DNA of 64,000 nt. Source: Caldilineaceae bacterium (GTDB lineage: Bacteria; Chloroflexota; Anaerolineae; Caldilineales; Caldilineaceae). Under the pieces are notes generated by a model. It had not been told where the DNA came from. It ran no database searches and saw nothing but the letters and a program-made list of their open reading frames with translations. Positions 17,234 through 30,134 of this stretch are shown here, one piece after another; the first letter of the stretch is position 1; the number at the start of each line of letters is the position of its first letter. A program made the translations under genes and the position numbers. The DNA is taken from contig JAJDXQ010000024.1 of NCBI GenBank assembly GCA_022823185.1, forward strand, positions 37,146 through 101,145. The letters are read 5' to 3'.

Positions 17234-18358
17234 CTAAATCAGACCGATGACCGGCGCGCCCCTCTCTGCCGGACAGACCTCCCCGATTTCCCAGAAAGGC
17301 TGCTCCTCACCTTCACATACCGCGCGGAATCGACTGAGACCCGCAGGCGGAACCGCAAGCAGAAGGCCCCCGCTCGTTTCAGCTTCCCATAGCAGTGTCT
17401 GGTGAGCCGCGGTCACGTTCGCGGCCGCGGAAACATGGGCGCCGAAATGCTCCGGATTGCGGGTACTTCCTCGAGTCAGATAGCCGGCCTCGATATAGTC
17501 GGAGACACCCGGAAGGGTCGGGACGCGCTCCGCCTCAATCCGGAGCTGGACCGGCGCGTCAGCAGCAGACGCCGCGGCGAGTTCGACCGCGTGCCCCAAC
17601 AGGCCGTAACCGGTGATATCCGTGCCGCTGCCTACGCCCGCGGCGCGGCCAGCATGGGCGGCCGCACGGTTCAAGCGGGTCATTGATTCGATTGCGCTAT
17701 CCAGATGGGAAGGCTCCAGGTCCGGCTTGCCCTGGGCGCGCCGGGCTGCGCGGGAGGCCGCATTTTCGGCGGGACCCGTGAGCTTGGCGGCCGTCGTGAT
17801 GATGCCGGTGCCGAGCGGCTTGGTCAGAACAAGGCGATCTCCCGCCGTCGCGCTTCCCTTGCGGAATAGCGACCCGGGCGCGGCGATGCCGGTCACGCTC
17901 AGCCCATAGAATGGCTCAGGATTGGTCACCGTATGCCCGCCGGCAATGGCCGCCTCCGCCTCCTGTACTTTGGCGGCGCCGCCCGCCAGCACCTCCGCAA
18001 TCACCCCGGCCGCCAGATCTTCGGGAAATCCGGCTATATTGAGACAGACGCGCGCCTCCCCGCCCATTGCGTACACGTCGCTCATCGAGTTCGCGGCGGC
18101 AATCGCGCCGTACAGCCAGGGGTCATCAACGATCGGCGTAAAAAAGTCGGTCGTCTGAATGAGCACGCGCTCATCATCCAGACGATATACCGCCGCATCG
18201 TCCGGTTTGCCCAAACCAATGAGCACGTCCGGGTATTCACTTTGAGGAAAAACCGCAGCCATCTGCCGCACGACCTGCGACAACGCCCCCGGAGGGAGCT
18301 TGGAGGCTCAACCAGCGCACGCGACGCGGGCTGTCAAGGGTACGTTGGACTCTGTCAT
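17234..18358 (-). CDS. selD: Selenophosphate synthetase, selenoprotein form with in-frame UGA (Sec17)
   Basis: SelD makes selenophosphate from selenide and ATP, the selenium donor for Sec-tRNA. The gene starts at ATG 18358 (AGGACAGG upstream) and codon 17 is TGA (18308-18310), in the order V-A-C-A-G-U-A-S-K-L. This is the position of catalytic Cys17 in E. coli SelD and of Sec in many SelD selenoproteins. After the UGA the same frame continues for 357 codons with all expected features: GLGKPDDAAVYRL, TTDFFTPIVDDPW, ANSMSDVYAMGG, AGGHTVTNPEP, TKPLGTGII, and DITGYGLLGHAVELA. A hairpin suitable as a bacterial SECIS follows the UGA. Total 374 residues including Sec. A conventional call would begin at TTG 18283 and lose the active site. 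A nonsense mutation is the alternative, made unlikely by the exact position and by a second Sec gene nearby. Confidence 0.9.
18285..18310 (-). promoter_or_regulatory. UGA Sec codon and putative SECIS hairpin of selD
   Basis: The recoded TGA is 18310-18308. Eight bases later GCTCCC pairs with GGGGGC (one T-G wobble) around a TCC loop. Placement directly after the UGA fits bacterial SECIS elements read by SelB. Confidence 0.6.
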
Positions 18359-18396
18359 GTTTACCTGTCCTGAATGATTTTTGAACCTGCTGCACA

Positions 18397-18405
18397 ATTC
18401 TATCA
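18397..18405 (-). promoter_or_regulatory. Possible extended -10 promoter of selD
   Basis: TGATAGAAT on the minus strand, about 40 bases before ATG 18358. No recognisable -35 at 16-18 bases. Confidence 0.35.
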
Positions 18406-18572
18406 CAGGCCCGCGCCGATCCGCGCACGACCGCGGCCAGGCCAGGCCCTGTGCAGATTGCACGCTCCGAGAAGGGAAATCTCGCGCAACACCTGCGCTG
18501 GCGGACAAACTATCCAGCAAGGCCGACGATTCTTTATGCAAATTGCACAGTGATTCTCCCCGCGAACCGAGG

Positions 18573-18695
18573 TATAGTTGTCTCAAGTGGTGGAAGTCTG
18601 AGCCGAGTGGGGTCGGTTTCGAAGTGGCTTCCACTGCGACCATTCCCCTTCCTTCCTCCTTTGGGGGCCCCGGCGGTGTCATGTGTCGGGGCCCC
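18573..18695. other. Structured intergenic segment upstream of selD
   Basis: A perfect 9-bp inverted repeat (GGGGCCCCG/CGGGGCCCC, 18664-18672 with 18687-18695) with a 14-base loop is joined to a second imperfect pairing (GTGGAAG near 18589 with CTTCCAC near 18627) and a TATAGT box at 18573 on the plus strand. It could be a short non-coding RNA ending in the GC hairpin, or a leader of selD on the other strand. On the minus strand this DNA is also open in the selD frame, probably by chance. Confidence 0.3.
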
Positions 18696-18730
18696 TCCTC
18701 CCCCTTTCAGTTGATAGGACAAACACAAAG

Positions 18731-18760
18731 AAAAGCGCCGGCTGTGGGTCAGCCGGCGCT
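18731..18760 (-). terminator. Intrinsic terminator of the Hsp20 gene
   Basis: On the minus strand AGCGCCGGCTG pairs with CAGCCGGCGCT (11 bp, 5-base loop), followed by TTTCTTTG. It lies 41 bases after the Hsp20 stop. Confidence 0.85.
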
Positions 18761-18800
18761 GCTTCTGATCGGATTCCCTTCGGGTGTTGCAGAGTGCCGT

Positions 18801-19274
18801 CTAAGCGGCGACCGCCCTTTCCTCCGCGCCGCCTACCGCAATGATCCGGGGCTTCACCTCGTCGGCTTTCGGCAGCGTCAGGGTAAGAACGCCATCCTCG
18901 TAGTCGGCGCTGATGTCATCGGCGTTTATCGCCGCCGGCATCGTGATGCTGCGCGCAAACCTGCCGAAACTGCGTTCCCGCAGATGCCACCTGGCGCCTT
19001 CCTCCACGCTCTCTCCCTGGGTCTCGCCTTGCACTGTGAGCGTATTCTCCGAGAAGCTGATCTCAAGATCGGCCGGGTCGATTCCGGGCAGAGACGCCTT
19101 CACAGTGTAGCCGTCATCATCTTCGGTGACATCCAGCGGCAAGCGAATGTGGCCGCCATCGCCGTTGCCTTGCCATCCGGCCGGTCCCCGATAGACATCA
19201 CCCACGAGTTGATCCATCTGATTGCGAACCGACATCATCTCACGAAACGGGTCCCATCGTACAATTCTACTCAT
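18801..19274 (-). CDS. Hsp20/alpha-crystallin family small heat-shock protein
   Basis: A 157-residue ATP-independent chaperone that holds unfolding proteins. The N-terminus has the typical WDPFREMMSVRNQMDQL. The alpha-crystallin domain occupies about residues 45-140 with LPLDVTEDDDGYTVKASLPG, ISFSENTLTVQGE, RSFGRFARSITMP and the closing DGVLTLTLPKADEVKPR. A short C-terminal tail (ERAVAA) lacks the usual I-X-I oligomerisation motif, though IIAV just before it may substitute. ATG 19274 follows AGGAGG with 6-base spacing. No CIRCE inverted repeat is visible upstream. It is monocistronic, closed by a strong terminator. Confidence 0.95.
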   Translation of the reverse strand: MSRIVRWDPFREMMSVRNQMDQLVGDVYRGPAGWQGNGDGGHIRLPLDVTEDDDGYTVKASLPGIDPADLEISFSENTLTVQGETQGESVEEGARWHLRERSFGRFARSITMPAAINADDISADYEDGVLTLTLPKADEVKPRIIAVGGAEERAVAA

Positions 19275-19814
19275 TTTTATCCTCCTGAACTTTCTCCATC
19301 GCGCCTGCATTTCAGATCAAGGACACAATGAAAGGTTTCTTCTGCGCACTTTTCCTATGTGACCGCCTGACCGCCACATGCAATTAACAGGATAACGGCC
19401 CAACATTAGATCGAGGTCAACGCAAAGTTAGAGAAACATAAGTGCCCCGTATGTGGTGAATAAGCGCCCCACCGCTCATCATCCTTGGCAGGATGGCTTT
19501 GTCGGCGTTGGGCGGCTGGGGTATCATAAGAGGCACGAACACGTGTGCGCCCCTGAAAGCAGTCAGGCGCGGCGCCGTCCTTCCGGGGCTCCATATGGAT
19601 GACCGAATCCGGGACAGCATCGGACCCTCCGGTGCGCTCTGGCATCAACTGACGCCGGAGCGGCTGGCAGCGGATTGATCTCAGCGTCTGCCAGCGCTTC
19701 ACTGTGCCGGCCCGTTGTTTGACGCAGCGGATTTGATGTATGATGAGAAAGAGCCTTTCCTTGCTGCGCCGGCGCCCAACTCGGCCTTCATCGGCCTGAC
19801 CTCCCAACCCTCCT
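19275..19814. other. Divergent intergenic region between Hsp20 and dnaE
   Basis: About 540 bases without a supportable gene. Small open frames on both strands have no recognisable domain. A possible dnaE promoter lies at 19715-19744. For the Hsp20 side TTGACC near 19415 is -35-like but no good -10 sits at the right spacing. Confidence 0.5.
19715..19744 (+). promoter_or_regulatory. Possible promoter of dnaE
   Basis: TTGTTT (19715-19720), 18-base spacer, TATGAT (19739-19744), about 70 bases before the dnaE start codon. Confidence 0.4.
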
Positions 19815-23906
<4,092 letters not shown>

Positions 23907-24389
23907 GAACGAAGACCGAAGCGGGGTCTCAGGAGTCTCTTGAGCAGGCGTCTTTTGCGCAACAGCCTTCTTTACATTGCAGAACTGTTCGGATTCCCTC
24001 TGTACGGCCGGCTCCGGCGCCCCCTTCGCCGCCCAATCGTTCACTGCCCGTGAAGCCATTTCTGCCGAGAATCTCGATAAAACACCGACCGCTGGACGGA
24101 GCGAAAGCAGAGGAGCGCCACTGCCGTTCGCGTCGCAATATCTCCTCTTCCGCAAACCGTACTGGCCAGGGCTCTCATTTCAGCGACACCTCCGCGCCGC
24201 GTCCTGAGTGAAGAGCCCGTTATCATGTGGGCATATGAATCTGTCCCCGTTACCAGGAATGACACAACCCAACTCGGGCCCAGGAGCGCGCAATGAGCTT
24301 TCCGGGACACAGCGCGTCTTGCCGCGGCGGCAGACCGTCGCAGTGCGAAACTTCCGTCAAAACCGTTTCCGTCAATTTGGAGTGACCTG
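23907..24389. other. Intergenic region between dnaE and rhaA
   Basis: About 480 bases with no supported gene. A weak hairpin (AGACC/GGTCT) sits just after the dnaE stop, and a 9-base direct repeat lies immediately before the rhaA ribosome site. No confident promoter boxes were found. Confidence 0.45.
24352..24375 (+). repeat. Direct repeat TTCCGTCAA x2 upstream of rhaA, possible operator
   Basis: TTCCGTCAA occurs at 24352-24360 and again at 24367-24375, a 15-base period, ending 14 bases before the rhaA ATG. Paired direct repeats suit an activator or repressor of rhamnose genes, but this is inference. Confidence 0.4.
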
Positions 24390-25664
24390 ATGAACTTTGC
24401 TACTACATCGAAACAGATCGAAGACGCCTATGCCCTGGCCCAGGAACGGTACGCGGCCATCGGCGTCAGTACAGAAGAGGCCCTCGCGACACTGCGCGGC
24501 GTCCCCATCAGCCTGCACTGCTGGCAAGGAGACGATGTCCTCGGCTTTGAGGAGCCGGGGCGGGGCCTTGGCGGCGGCCTCATGGCGACCGGCAACTATC
24601 CCGGGCGCGCCCGCACCGTGGCGGAACTGCGCAGCGACCTGGATATGGCATACACCATCATCCCCGGCAATCACCGTCTGAATCTCCACGCCATGTACCT
24701 GGATACCGACGAAAAGCCGGCCCGCAACGAGATTGAACCCCGCCACTTTCAGGGCTGGGCCGACTGGGCCAAAGAAAACGGCTGCGGCATTGACTTCAAC
24801 CCGACGCTGTTCTCCCACCCCCTGGCGGAGGATGGTTTCACCCTGGCCTCATACGACAACGACATCCGCCAGTTCTGGATCCAGCACTGCATCGCCTGCC
24901 GGGAAATCGGCAGCTTCTTCGGAAAGGAGTTGGGCACGCCGGCGATGACAAATATCTGGATTCCCGACGGCCTCAAGGACACGCCGGGCGACCGGACAAC
25001 GCCCCGCCGGCTGCTGAAAGACGCCTTGGACCAGATATTTGAGCAGGAAATCGATCCCAATCACAACCGCGACGCCATTGAATGTAAACTCTTCGGCCTC
25101 GGCTCAGAGAGCTACGTTGTCGGCTCCCACGAGTTCTACCTGGGCTATGCGGCGCAGAACGGCCAGGCCCTCTGCCTCGACGCCGGCCACTTTCACCCCA
25201 CCGAAGTGATCTCCGACAAAATTTCGGCCTGCCTGCTCTTCGTACCGGAGCTGGTCCTGCATGTGAGCCGCGGCGTACGCTGGGACAGCGACCATGTCGT
25301 CACGTTCAGCGACGAGCTCCAGGCAATCATGCAGGAGATCGTGCGCGGCGACCACCTGGACCGGGTCCACATTGGCCTCGACTTCTTCGACGCCAGCATC
25401 AACCGCGTGGCCGCCTGGGCAATTGGCACACGCAATTCGCTGCGAGCGCTGCTGCTGGCTTTGCTTGAGCCAAGGGAAACCATGCAGGAGATCGAACGCA
25501 ATGCGGATTTCACAACCCGGCTCGCGTTGATGGAAGAGTTGAAGGCGATGCCGCACGCGGCCGTATGGGATTACCACTGCCTGCAGCAGGGTGTTCCGGT
25601 GGGCATGGCCTTTCTTGAGGAGATTCGGCAGTACGAGAAGGATGCGCTTTTCCTGCGCGGCTGA
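24390..25664 (+). CDS. rhaA: L-rhamnose isomerase
   Basis: A 424-residue metal-dependent isomerase converting L-rhamnose to L-rhamnulose in the cytoplasm; E. coli RhaA has 419 residues. Family stretches include [14 protein letters not shown] near the start, [70 protein letters not shown] and [27 protein letters not shown], which contain the His/Asp/Glu metal ligands. ATG 24390 follows GGAG with 7-base spacing. The rhamnulokinase gene follows 66 bases downstream, so the two form a rhamnose catabolic unit. The aldolase and transporter are not in the window. Confidence 0.95.
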   Translation: MNFATTSKQIEDAYALAQERYAAIGVSTEEALATLRGVPISLHCWQGDDVLGFEEPGRGLGGGLMATGNYPGRARTVAELRSDLDMAYTIIPGNHRLNLHAMYLDTDEKPARNEIEPRHFQGWADWAKENGCGIDFNPTLFSHPLAEDGFTLASYDNDIRQFWIQHCIACREIGSFFGKELGTPAMTNIWIPDGLKDTPGDRTTPRRLLKDALDQIFEQEIDPNHNRDAIECKLFGLGSESYVVGSHEFYLGYAAQNGQALCLDAGHFHPTEVISDKISACLLFVPELVLHVSRGVRWDSDHVVTFSDELQAIMQEIVRGDHLDRVHIGLDFFDASINRVAAWAIGTRNSLRALLLALLEPRETMQEIERNADFTTRLALMEELKAMPHAAVWDYHCLQQGVPVGMAFLEEIRQYEKDALFLRG

Positions 25665-25730
25665 TATGACCGGCCCTGGCTGCGGATACGTACCCCCGCC
25701 GCGCCAGGCGAATACTGAACGGGACGACCC

Positions 25731-27173
25731 ATGACGAGCAAACGAGCCACCGTTCTGGCCATCGATATCGGCGCGGAGTCCGGCCGGGTTATGGCTGCGC
25801 ACTTTGACGGCGCCAGCCTGCGCCTGGAAGAGATGCACCGCTTTCCCAACTACGCGCTGACCGTCAACGGCGTCCTGCAGTGGGACATTCTACACCTCTG
25901 GCGCGAAGTGCGGGCCGGCATCGACCTCAGCAAAGCGCGGGCGGGCGCCCGCCCCGCCAGCCTGGCCGTTGATACCTGGGGCGTAGATTTCGGCCTCCTC
26001 GACCGCAACGACAACCTCATCGGCAACCCGGTCTGCTACCGCGACAGCCGCACCGAGGGGATGCTGGAGGAAGTCTTTGCGCGCGTCCCCAAAGAAGAGG
26101 TGTTCGCCCAGACCGGCATCCAGTTCATGGCCATCAATTCGCTCTACCAGATGATGAGCCTGGTGGAAAGCGACTCCCCCCATCTGCAGATCGCAAAGCG
26201 CTTCCTGACCGTTCCCGATCTGCTCAACTTCTGGTTGAGCGGGGCCCAGGTTTGCGAATTCAGCAACGCCACCACCACCCAGATGCTCAACCCCTTCACC
26301 AAATCCTGGGCCGGCGGGCTGCTGGACGCGCTCGGCATCCCTCTCGACCTCTTCCCAGAGGTTGTGCAGCCGGGAACGCGCCTGGGAACCTATGAAGACA
26401 TACCGGTCATTGCCCCCGCCTGTCACGATACCGGCAGCGCAGTCGCCGGCGTCCCCGCCCAGACCGAAAAGTTCGCCTATATCAGCAGCGGCACCTGGAG
26501 TCTTGTCGGCTTCGAAGTGGCGCAGCCCGTTGTCAACGAAGCCGCGCTCGCCGTCAATGCCACCAACGAAGGCGGCGTCTATGGCTCATTCCGGCTGCTC
26601 AAAAACGTGATGGGACTATGGCTGCTGCAGCAGTGCCGGTCCACCTGGGAAAAGGCGGGGCGGGCTTACACCTACCCGGAATTGGTCTCGCTGGCGGAGT
26701 CAGCCGAACCGCTGCGCTCCTTTGTTGACCCCAACGACGACCGCTTTCTCCCTCCCGGCGATCACCCCGCCCATATTCAGACCTTCTGCCAGCAGAGCGG
26801 CCAACCTCGCCCGCAGAGCGATGCCGCCGTCGCTCGCTGCGTCTTCGACAGCCTTGCCCTGGCCTACCGCGATGTGCTCCAGGAACTGCAAACGCTGACA
26901 GGACGCCAAATCGAGGTCATCCACGTCGTCGGCGGCGGCTCTCGCAACCGTCTGCTGAACCAGCTCACCGCCGATGCCGCCGGCATCCCTGTGCTGGCAG
27001 GGCCGGGCGAAGCCACCGTAATCGGCAATGCGCTCGTGCAGCTGATCAGCCTGGGCGAGCTGGCCAACCTCGACGAGGGCCGTCAACTGGTCTCCGACGG
27101 AGCGGCCCTGGAACGGTTCGAGCCCGAAGAGCAGGGCGCCTGGCGCGAAGTGAAGATGCCGGCCGTGGATTGA
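25731..27173 (+). CDS. rhaB: Rhamnulokinase
   Basis: A 480-residue FGGY-family sugar kinase phosphorylating L-rhamnulose to L-rhamnulose 1-phosphate. The N-terminal phosphate-binding loop is AIDIGAESGRVMAA, and LAVDTWGVDFGLLD contains the catalytic base region. YISSGTWSLVGFEV (near residue 250) and VIHVVGGGSRNRLLNQLTAD (near 400) are the ATP-binding signatures. It lies directly behind rhaA. No clear terminator follows; the next gene converges from the other strand. Confidence 0.95.
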   Translation: MTSKRATVLAIDIGAESGRVMAAHFDGASLRLEEMHRFPNYALTVNGVLQWDILHLWREVRAGIDLSKARAGARPASLAVDTWGVDFGLLDRNDNLIGNPVCYRDSRTEGMLEEVFARVPKEEVFAQTGIQFMAINSLYQMMSLVESDSPHLQIAKRFLTVPDLLNFWLSGAQVCEFSNATTTQMLNPFTKSWAGGLLDALGIPLDLFPEVVQPGTRLGTYEDIPVIAPACHDTGSAVAGVPAQTEKFAYISSGTWSLVGFEVAQPVVNEAALAVNATNEGGVYGSFRLLKNVMGLWLLQQCRSTWEKAGRAYTYPELVSLAESAEPLRSFVDPNDDRFLPPGDHPAHIQTFCQQSGQPRPQSDAAVARCVFDSLALAYRDVLQELQTLTGRQIEVIHVVGGGSRNRLLNQLTADAAGIPVLAGPGEATVIGNALVQLISLGELANLDEGRQLVSDGAALERFEPEEQGAWREVKMPAVD

Positions 27174-27310
27174 ATTCCTTTTGCAGAGATGAGCAGAGAG
27201 GATCAGGACGCCGCGTCAGAGCGCCAACCGATGCCGCGGCGCAGACAGGCGTCCCGGCGCAGGCTTCGCATTCCCTGAGATTCCGCAGGCAATTCCCGTT
27301 GCCATCTACA

Positions 27311-28081
27311 TCAGTCCATCTTCTTGCCGCGCGAAAATGAGATGCGCAGGTGGCTGTCGGCCGCGTGGGGCGCGGCCAGGCCGTTATCCATGCGCAGCAA
27401 CGCGCGCTGGCGGGGCGTCAGGCCGTCCAGCCAGTCCTCGTGGAAGCCGTCGTGCGGATCGACCTGAAAGATCAGCGCGCTCTTGCGGTAGTGGCCGAAA
27501 AGCGCGTGGCGGTCGGTTTCGGTCCGATTGGCGCCGCCGCCGTGCCAGCACTGACCGTTGAAAACAAGGACGCTTCCGGCCGGCGCAACCAACTGGTGGA
27601 CATGCTTCACATCCATCCCTTCCGGCGGCCCTGCCATGCCGCTCCGATGCGAGCCGGGCACAATGCGCGTGCCGCCGTTCTCAGGGGTAAAACTGTCCAG
27701 CAGCCACACCGTATTGACCATCACCGGAGATCCCATGTTCAGCAGGTCGGCGCGAATATCGCTGTGCAGGCCTTGCACAGGATCGCCGGGCCGCACGATG
27801 CGCGCGTTCAGGCTGCCCAGAATGATCTGCTTGCCCAGCACATACTCGATGACGGGCAGCGTGCGGGGGTGATCGATCAGCGGGTGGTAGAGCGGGTCGA
27901 GAACGGGCAGGTTGCTGACATGGCCGGCCTGGCCCAGAAACCGCTGCTCCCCGCCGAGCTTGGCGGCCCACTCCGCCAGCGAAGCTCGCAGCGTCTCCAC
28001 CTCCGCCCCGCTCAACACCTCTTCCAACAGCGTGAAGCCGTAAACATCCATCTCCCAGAACGCCTGCTGCAATGCTTTCAT
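27311..28081 (-). CDS. Phytanoyl-CoA dioxygenase (PhyH) family protein
   Basis: A 256-residue PhyH-type Fe(II)/2-oxoglutarate oxygenase. It opens with MDVYGFTLLEEVLSGAEV. The metal pair is HSD in VQGLHSDIRADL; ENGGTRIVPGSH is the conserved turn, and the distal His is in FNGQCWHGGGANRT. A C-terminal tail includes DGFHEDWLDGLTPRQRALL, common in this subgroup. It is last of three co-directional genes with another PhyH 46 bases upstream and a zinc alcohol dehydrogenase before that, suggesting successive oxidation steps. The substrate is unknown. Confidence 0.88.
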   Translation of the reverse strand: MKALQQAFWEMDVYGFTLLEEVLSGAEVETLRASLAEWAAKLGGEQRFLGQAGHVSNLPVLDPLYHPLIDHPRTLPVIEYVLGKQIILGSLNARIVRPGDPVQGLHSDIRADLLNMGSPVMVNTVWLLDSFTPENGGTRIVPGSHRSGMAGPPEGMDVKHVHQLVAPAGSVLVFNGQCWHGGGANRTETDRHALFGHYRKSALIFQVDPHDGFHEDWLDGLTPRQRALLRMDNGLAAPHAADSHLRISFSRGKKMD

Positions 28082-28127
28082 CCGGCCGTCTTCCTGTGTG
28101 ATGATCCCTTCAGTTGCGGTCAGGGGG

Positions 28128-29054
28128 TCAACAGATCATGCCCCGCTTGGATTCCAATCCGTGCGCAATCGGATTGTCCCCGATCCACCGTTCGTCCACC
28201 GGTTCAGAGGCCAGCTGGTAACGCGTGTCGGTGGAGAGGCGAATCCGGTTGGTCTGGTTGTCCATGCTGGCATGCATCGTGTACATGCTGAAGATCAGCA
28301 GATCACCCATCGCGTATTCGGTGGTCAACCAGCGGCTGCCCAGTTCGGCCTGCGTCGCGACGGCATCCAGAGAATAGGCGCCGCCATTGGCGTTCTGCCA
28401 CAGTTTCTCTCCCGATTCGATCTCGGCGGCATCAGGATAGTTTGTGCAGTAGGCGTCAACGTCCAGAGACCCGTAATCCGCCTTGACCTCTTCAAAACGA
28501 TGCGAGTTCTCCAGGATCATCAGGCCGCCCATCTCTATCGGCATATCGCCCAAGGGCGTCCAGCTTGTATACAGCCGCTGCGTGCCGCGCCCCATGAAGA
28601 CAATGTCATAGTGGGGCGGCGTCGCAGTCGTCTTGCCCGGCGGCTTCGAGCGGCACCACGTATAGTCGAAGTGACGCACCTCCCCGCCCAGAAACTGCCT
28701 GTAAAGATCCATCATCGGCCCGTCATAAAGCACACTGAGAAGGGGCGGGTTGTCCTTGGTCAACTCCAACATGAACGCATTCTCAAACTCTGCGTGGGCG
28801 ACACCATCCTCCAGTGGATGGTCCGGGTCCAGACAGCCCGCGGCCTCGAGTTTCCTCAACATCTCGAGCCGGGCCTCCAGAACCTGGCTTCGATCCAGAA
28901 GACCGGGCAGATACAGATAGCCGTCCTGCTCAAACCGCCAGCGCAGCTCCTTCATGTCGGACAGCGCATCGCCCGAAGCCCGCAAGGGGCCGAACGCCTC
29001 CGGTGAGGTATCGAGCAGACTGCCTTGAAAACTGGGCGCAATTGAGAGATTCAT
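28128..29054 (-). CDS. Phytanoyl-CoA dioxygenase (PhyH) family protein
   Basis: A 308-residue PhyH-like protein. ATG 29054 follows AGGA; an earlier in-frame start would add only a non-conserved leader. It opens FEQDGYLYLPGLLDRSQV. The first metal ligands are HYD in ATPPHYDIVFMG; the distal His is in MYTMHASMDNQTNRIRLSTDTRYQ, whose Arg would bind 2-oxoglutarate. The layout is closest to the PhyH at 5.7 kb (same C-terminal DTRYQ/DARYQ segment) rather than to its immediate neighbour. It is the middle gene of ADH-PhyH-PhyH. Confidence 0.88.
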   Translation of the reverse strand: MNLSIAPSFQGSLLDTSPEAFGPLRASGDALSDMKELRWRFEQDGYLYLPGLLDRSQVLEARLEMLRKLEAAGCLDPDHPLEDGVAHAEFENAFMLELTKDNPPLLSVLYDGPMMDLYRQFLGGEVRHFDYTWCRSKPPGKTTATPPHYDIVFMGRGTQRLYTSWTPLGDMPIEMGGLMILENSHRFEEVKADYGSLDVDAYCTNYPDAAEIESGEKLWQNANGGAYSLDAVATQAELGSRWLTTEYAMGDLLIFSMYTMHASMDNQTNRIRLSTDTRYQLASEPVDERWIGDNPIAHGLESKRGMIC

Positions 29055-29117
29055 CGTTCCTGTACTCCGTTTAACTGTGTGAAACGCTGCGGACTGCAAA
29101 ATACTGTCCTGCCGTCT

Positions 29118-30134
29118 CTACGCCCAGGGATCGACCACGATCTTGGCGGCTTCGCCCTGTGCCAGCAGGCTGAATCCCGCCTGAATCTGGCTCATCGGCA
29201 ACTGGTGGCTGATCAACAGATCAATCAGCGGCGACTGCCGGATGACCTTCATAACCTTGGCGTAATCGCCCATATTGTAGAGCCAGGAACCGACCACGGT
29301 CAAACCTTTTTTGATCATATCCGGACTGACCCGAACTGTCAGCTCGTCGCGGCATTCACCGACGAATGCCACGCGACCGCGCCGTCGGGTCGCGTCAATG
29401 CAAAGCCGCTCCGCTGAAACGCGTCCGGAACAGTCGACCGCGCAGTCCACGCCTCTGCCTTCGGTAAGACTCCGAATCCGCTGCAGAATGTCCGGATCGT
29501 TGGGGTCCAGCACTGCTGCCGCTCCCATCTCCAGCGCCCGGTTGGCCCGCCACGGCGCCGGTTCAACTCCGATCACCCTTGCATTTCGAAAACGGGCATT
29601 GACGACCGCGCCCAGCCCAACCGGCCCCAGCCCGGTGACCAGCACCGTGTCCTGGGAGTTTACGCCGATGGCCTCGAACCCGCCGAATGAGGCCCCGATT
29701 CCGTCAATGGCCATCGTCGCCTGCGCATAGCTCACATCGTCGGGCAACCTGGGCAGAAGCCACGCCGGTTTGAGCGTATAATGGGCGAATGTGCCCGATC
29801 CCGCGGTCGAACCATGCACCGACGCGAAATCATGGCTGTCCTCACAGTAGATATAATCCCCGCTCATGCAAAGGTGACAGCGGCCGCAGGAAAACTGGGG
29901 CAGCACAACAACCCGGTCGCCGACGCTGACCGGTCCCCGCTCGGCGACTTCCACCACCTCCCCCACACCCTCATGGCCGATGACCGCCTGATTCTCGCCG
30001 GCCAGCCATGCCTTGTACTCAGTGCAGAGCGCGGAAGCCTGAATGCTTACGACCGCCCAATCCGCCTTCGCCCGCGGATCGGGCAACTCGTGAAATGTTA
30101 CCTGCCGTTCACCGGTAATCGCTGCCTGGATCAC
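29118..30134 (-). CDS. Zinc-binding alcohol dehydrogenase (MDR family)
   Basis: A 338-residue medium-chain dehydrogenase. I choose GTG 30134, preceded by AGGAGGG; earlier in-frame starts add a non-conserved leader. The catalytic zinc region shows ASALCTEYKAWL and IGHEGVGEVVEV. The structural zinc cysteines are clustered in FSCGRCHLCMSGDYIYCED. The Rossmann fold begins VLVTGLGPVGLGAVV. It oxidises an alcohol with NAD(P). It heads a three-gene run with two PhyH proteins, consistent with a pathway that degrades or modifies a small hydroxylated compound. A 63-base gap separates it from the next gene. Confidence 0.9.
   Translation of the reverse strand: MIQAAITGERQVTFHELPDPRAKADWAVVSIQASALCTEYKAWLAGENQAVIGHEGVGEVVEVAERGPVSVGDRVVVLPQFSCGRCHLCMSGDYIYCEDSHDFASVHGSTAGSGTFAHYTLKPAWLLPRLPDDVSYAQATMAIDGIGASFGGFEAIGVNSQDTVLVTGLGPVGLGAVVNARFRNARVIGVEPAPWRANRALEMGAAAVLDPNDPDILQRIRSLTEGRGVDCAVDCSGRVSAERLCIDATRRRGRVAFVGECRDELTVRVSPDMIKKGLTVVGSWLYNMGDYAKVMKVIRQSPLIDLLISHQLPMSQIQAGFSLLAQGEAAKIVVDPWA

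Noticed and set aside
17234..18310. selD as a pseudogene disrupted by a nonsense mutation
   Set aside because: The stop falls exactly on the known Sec/Cys position, the rest of the gene is intact, and a second gene shows the same arrangement.
18580..18660. A tRNA-Sec (selC) next to selD
   Set aside because: Although GGAAG-like ends occur, there is no UCA anticodon arm, no T-arm consensus and no long variable arm.
19275..19440. CIRCE or other heat-shock operator before Hsp20
   Set aside because: No TTAGCACTC/GAGTGCTAA inverted repeat is present.
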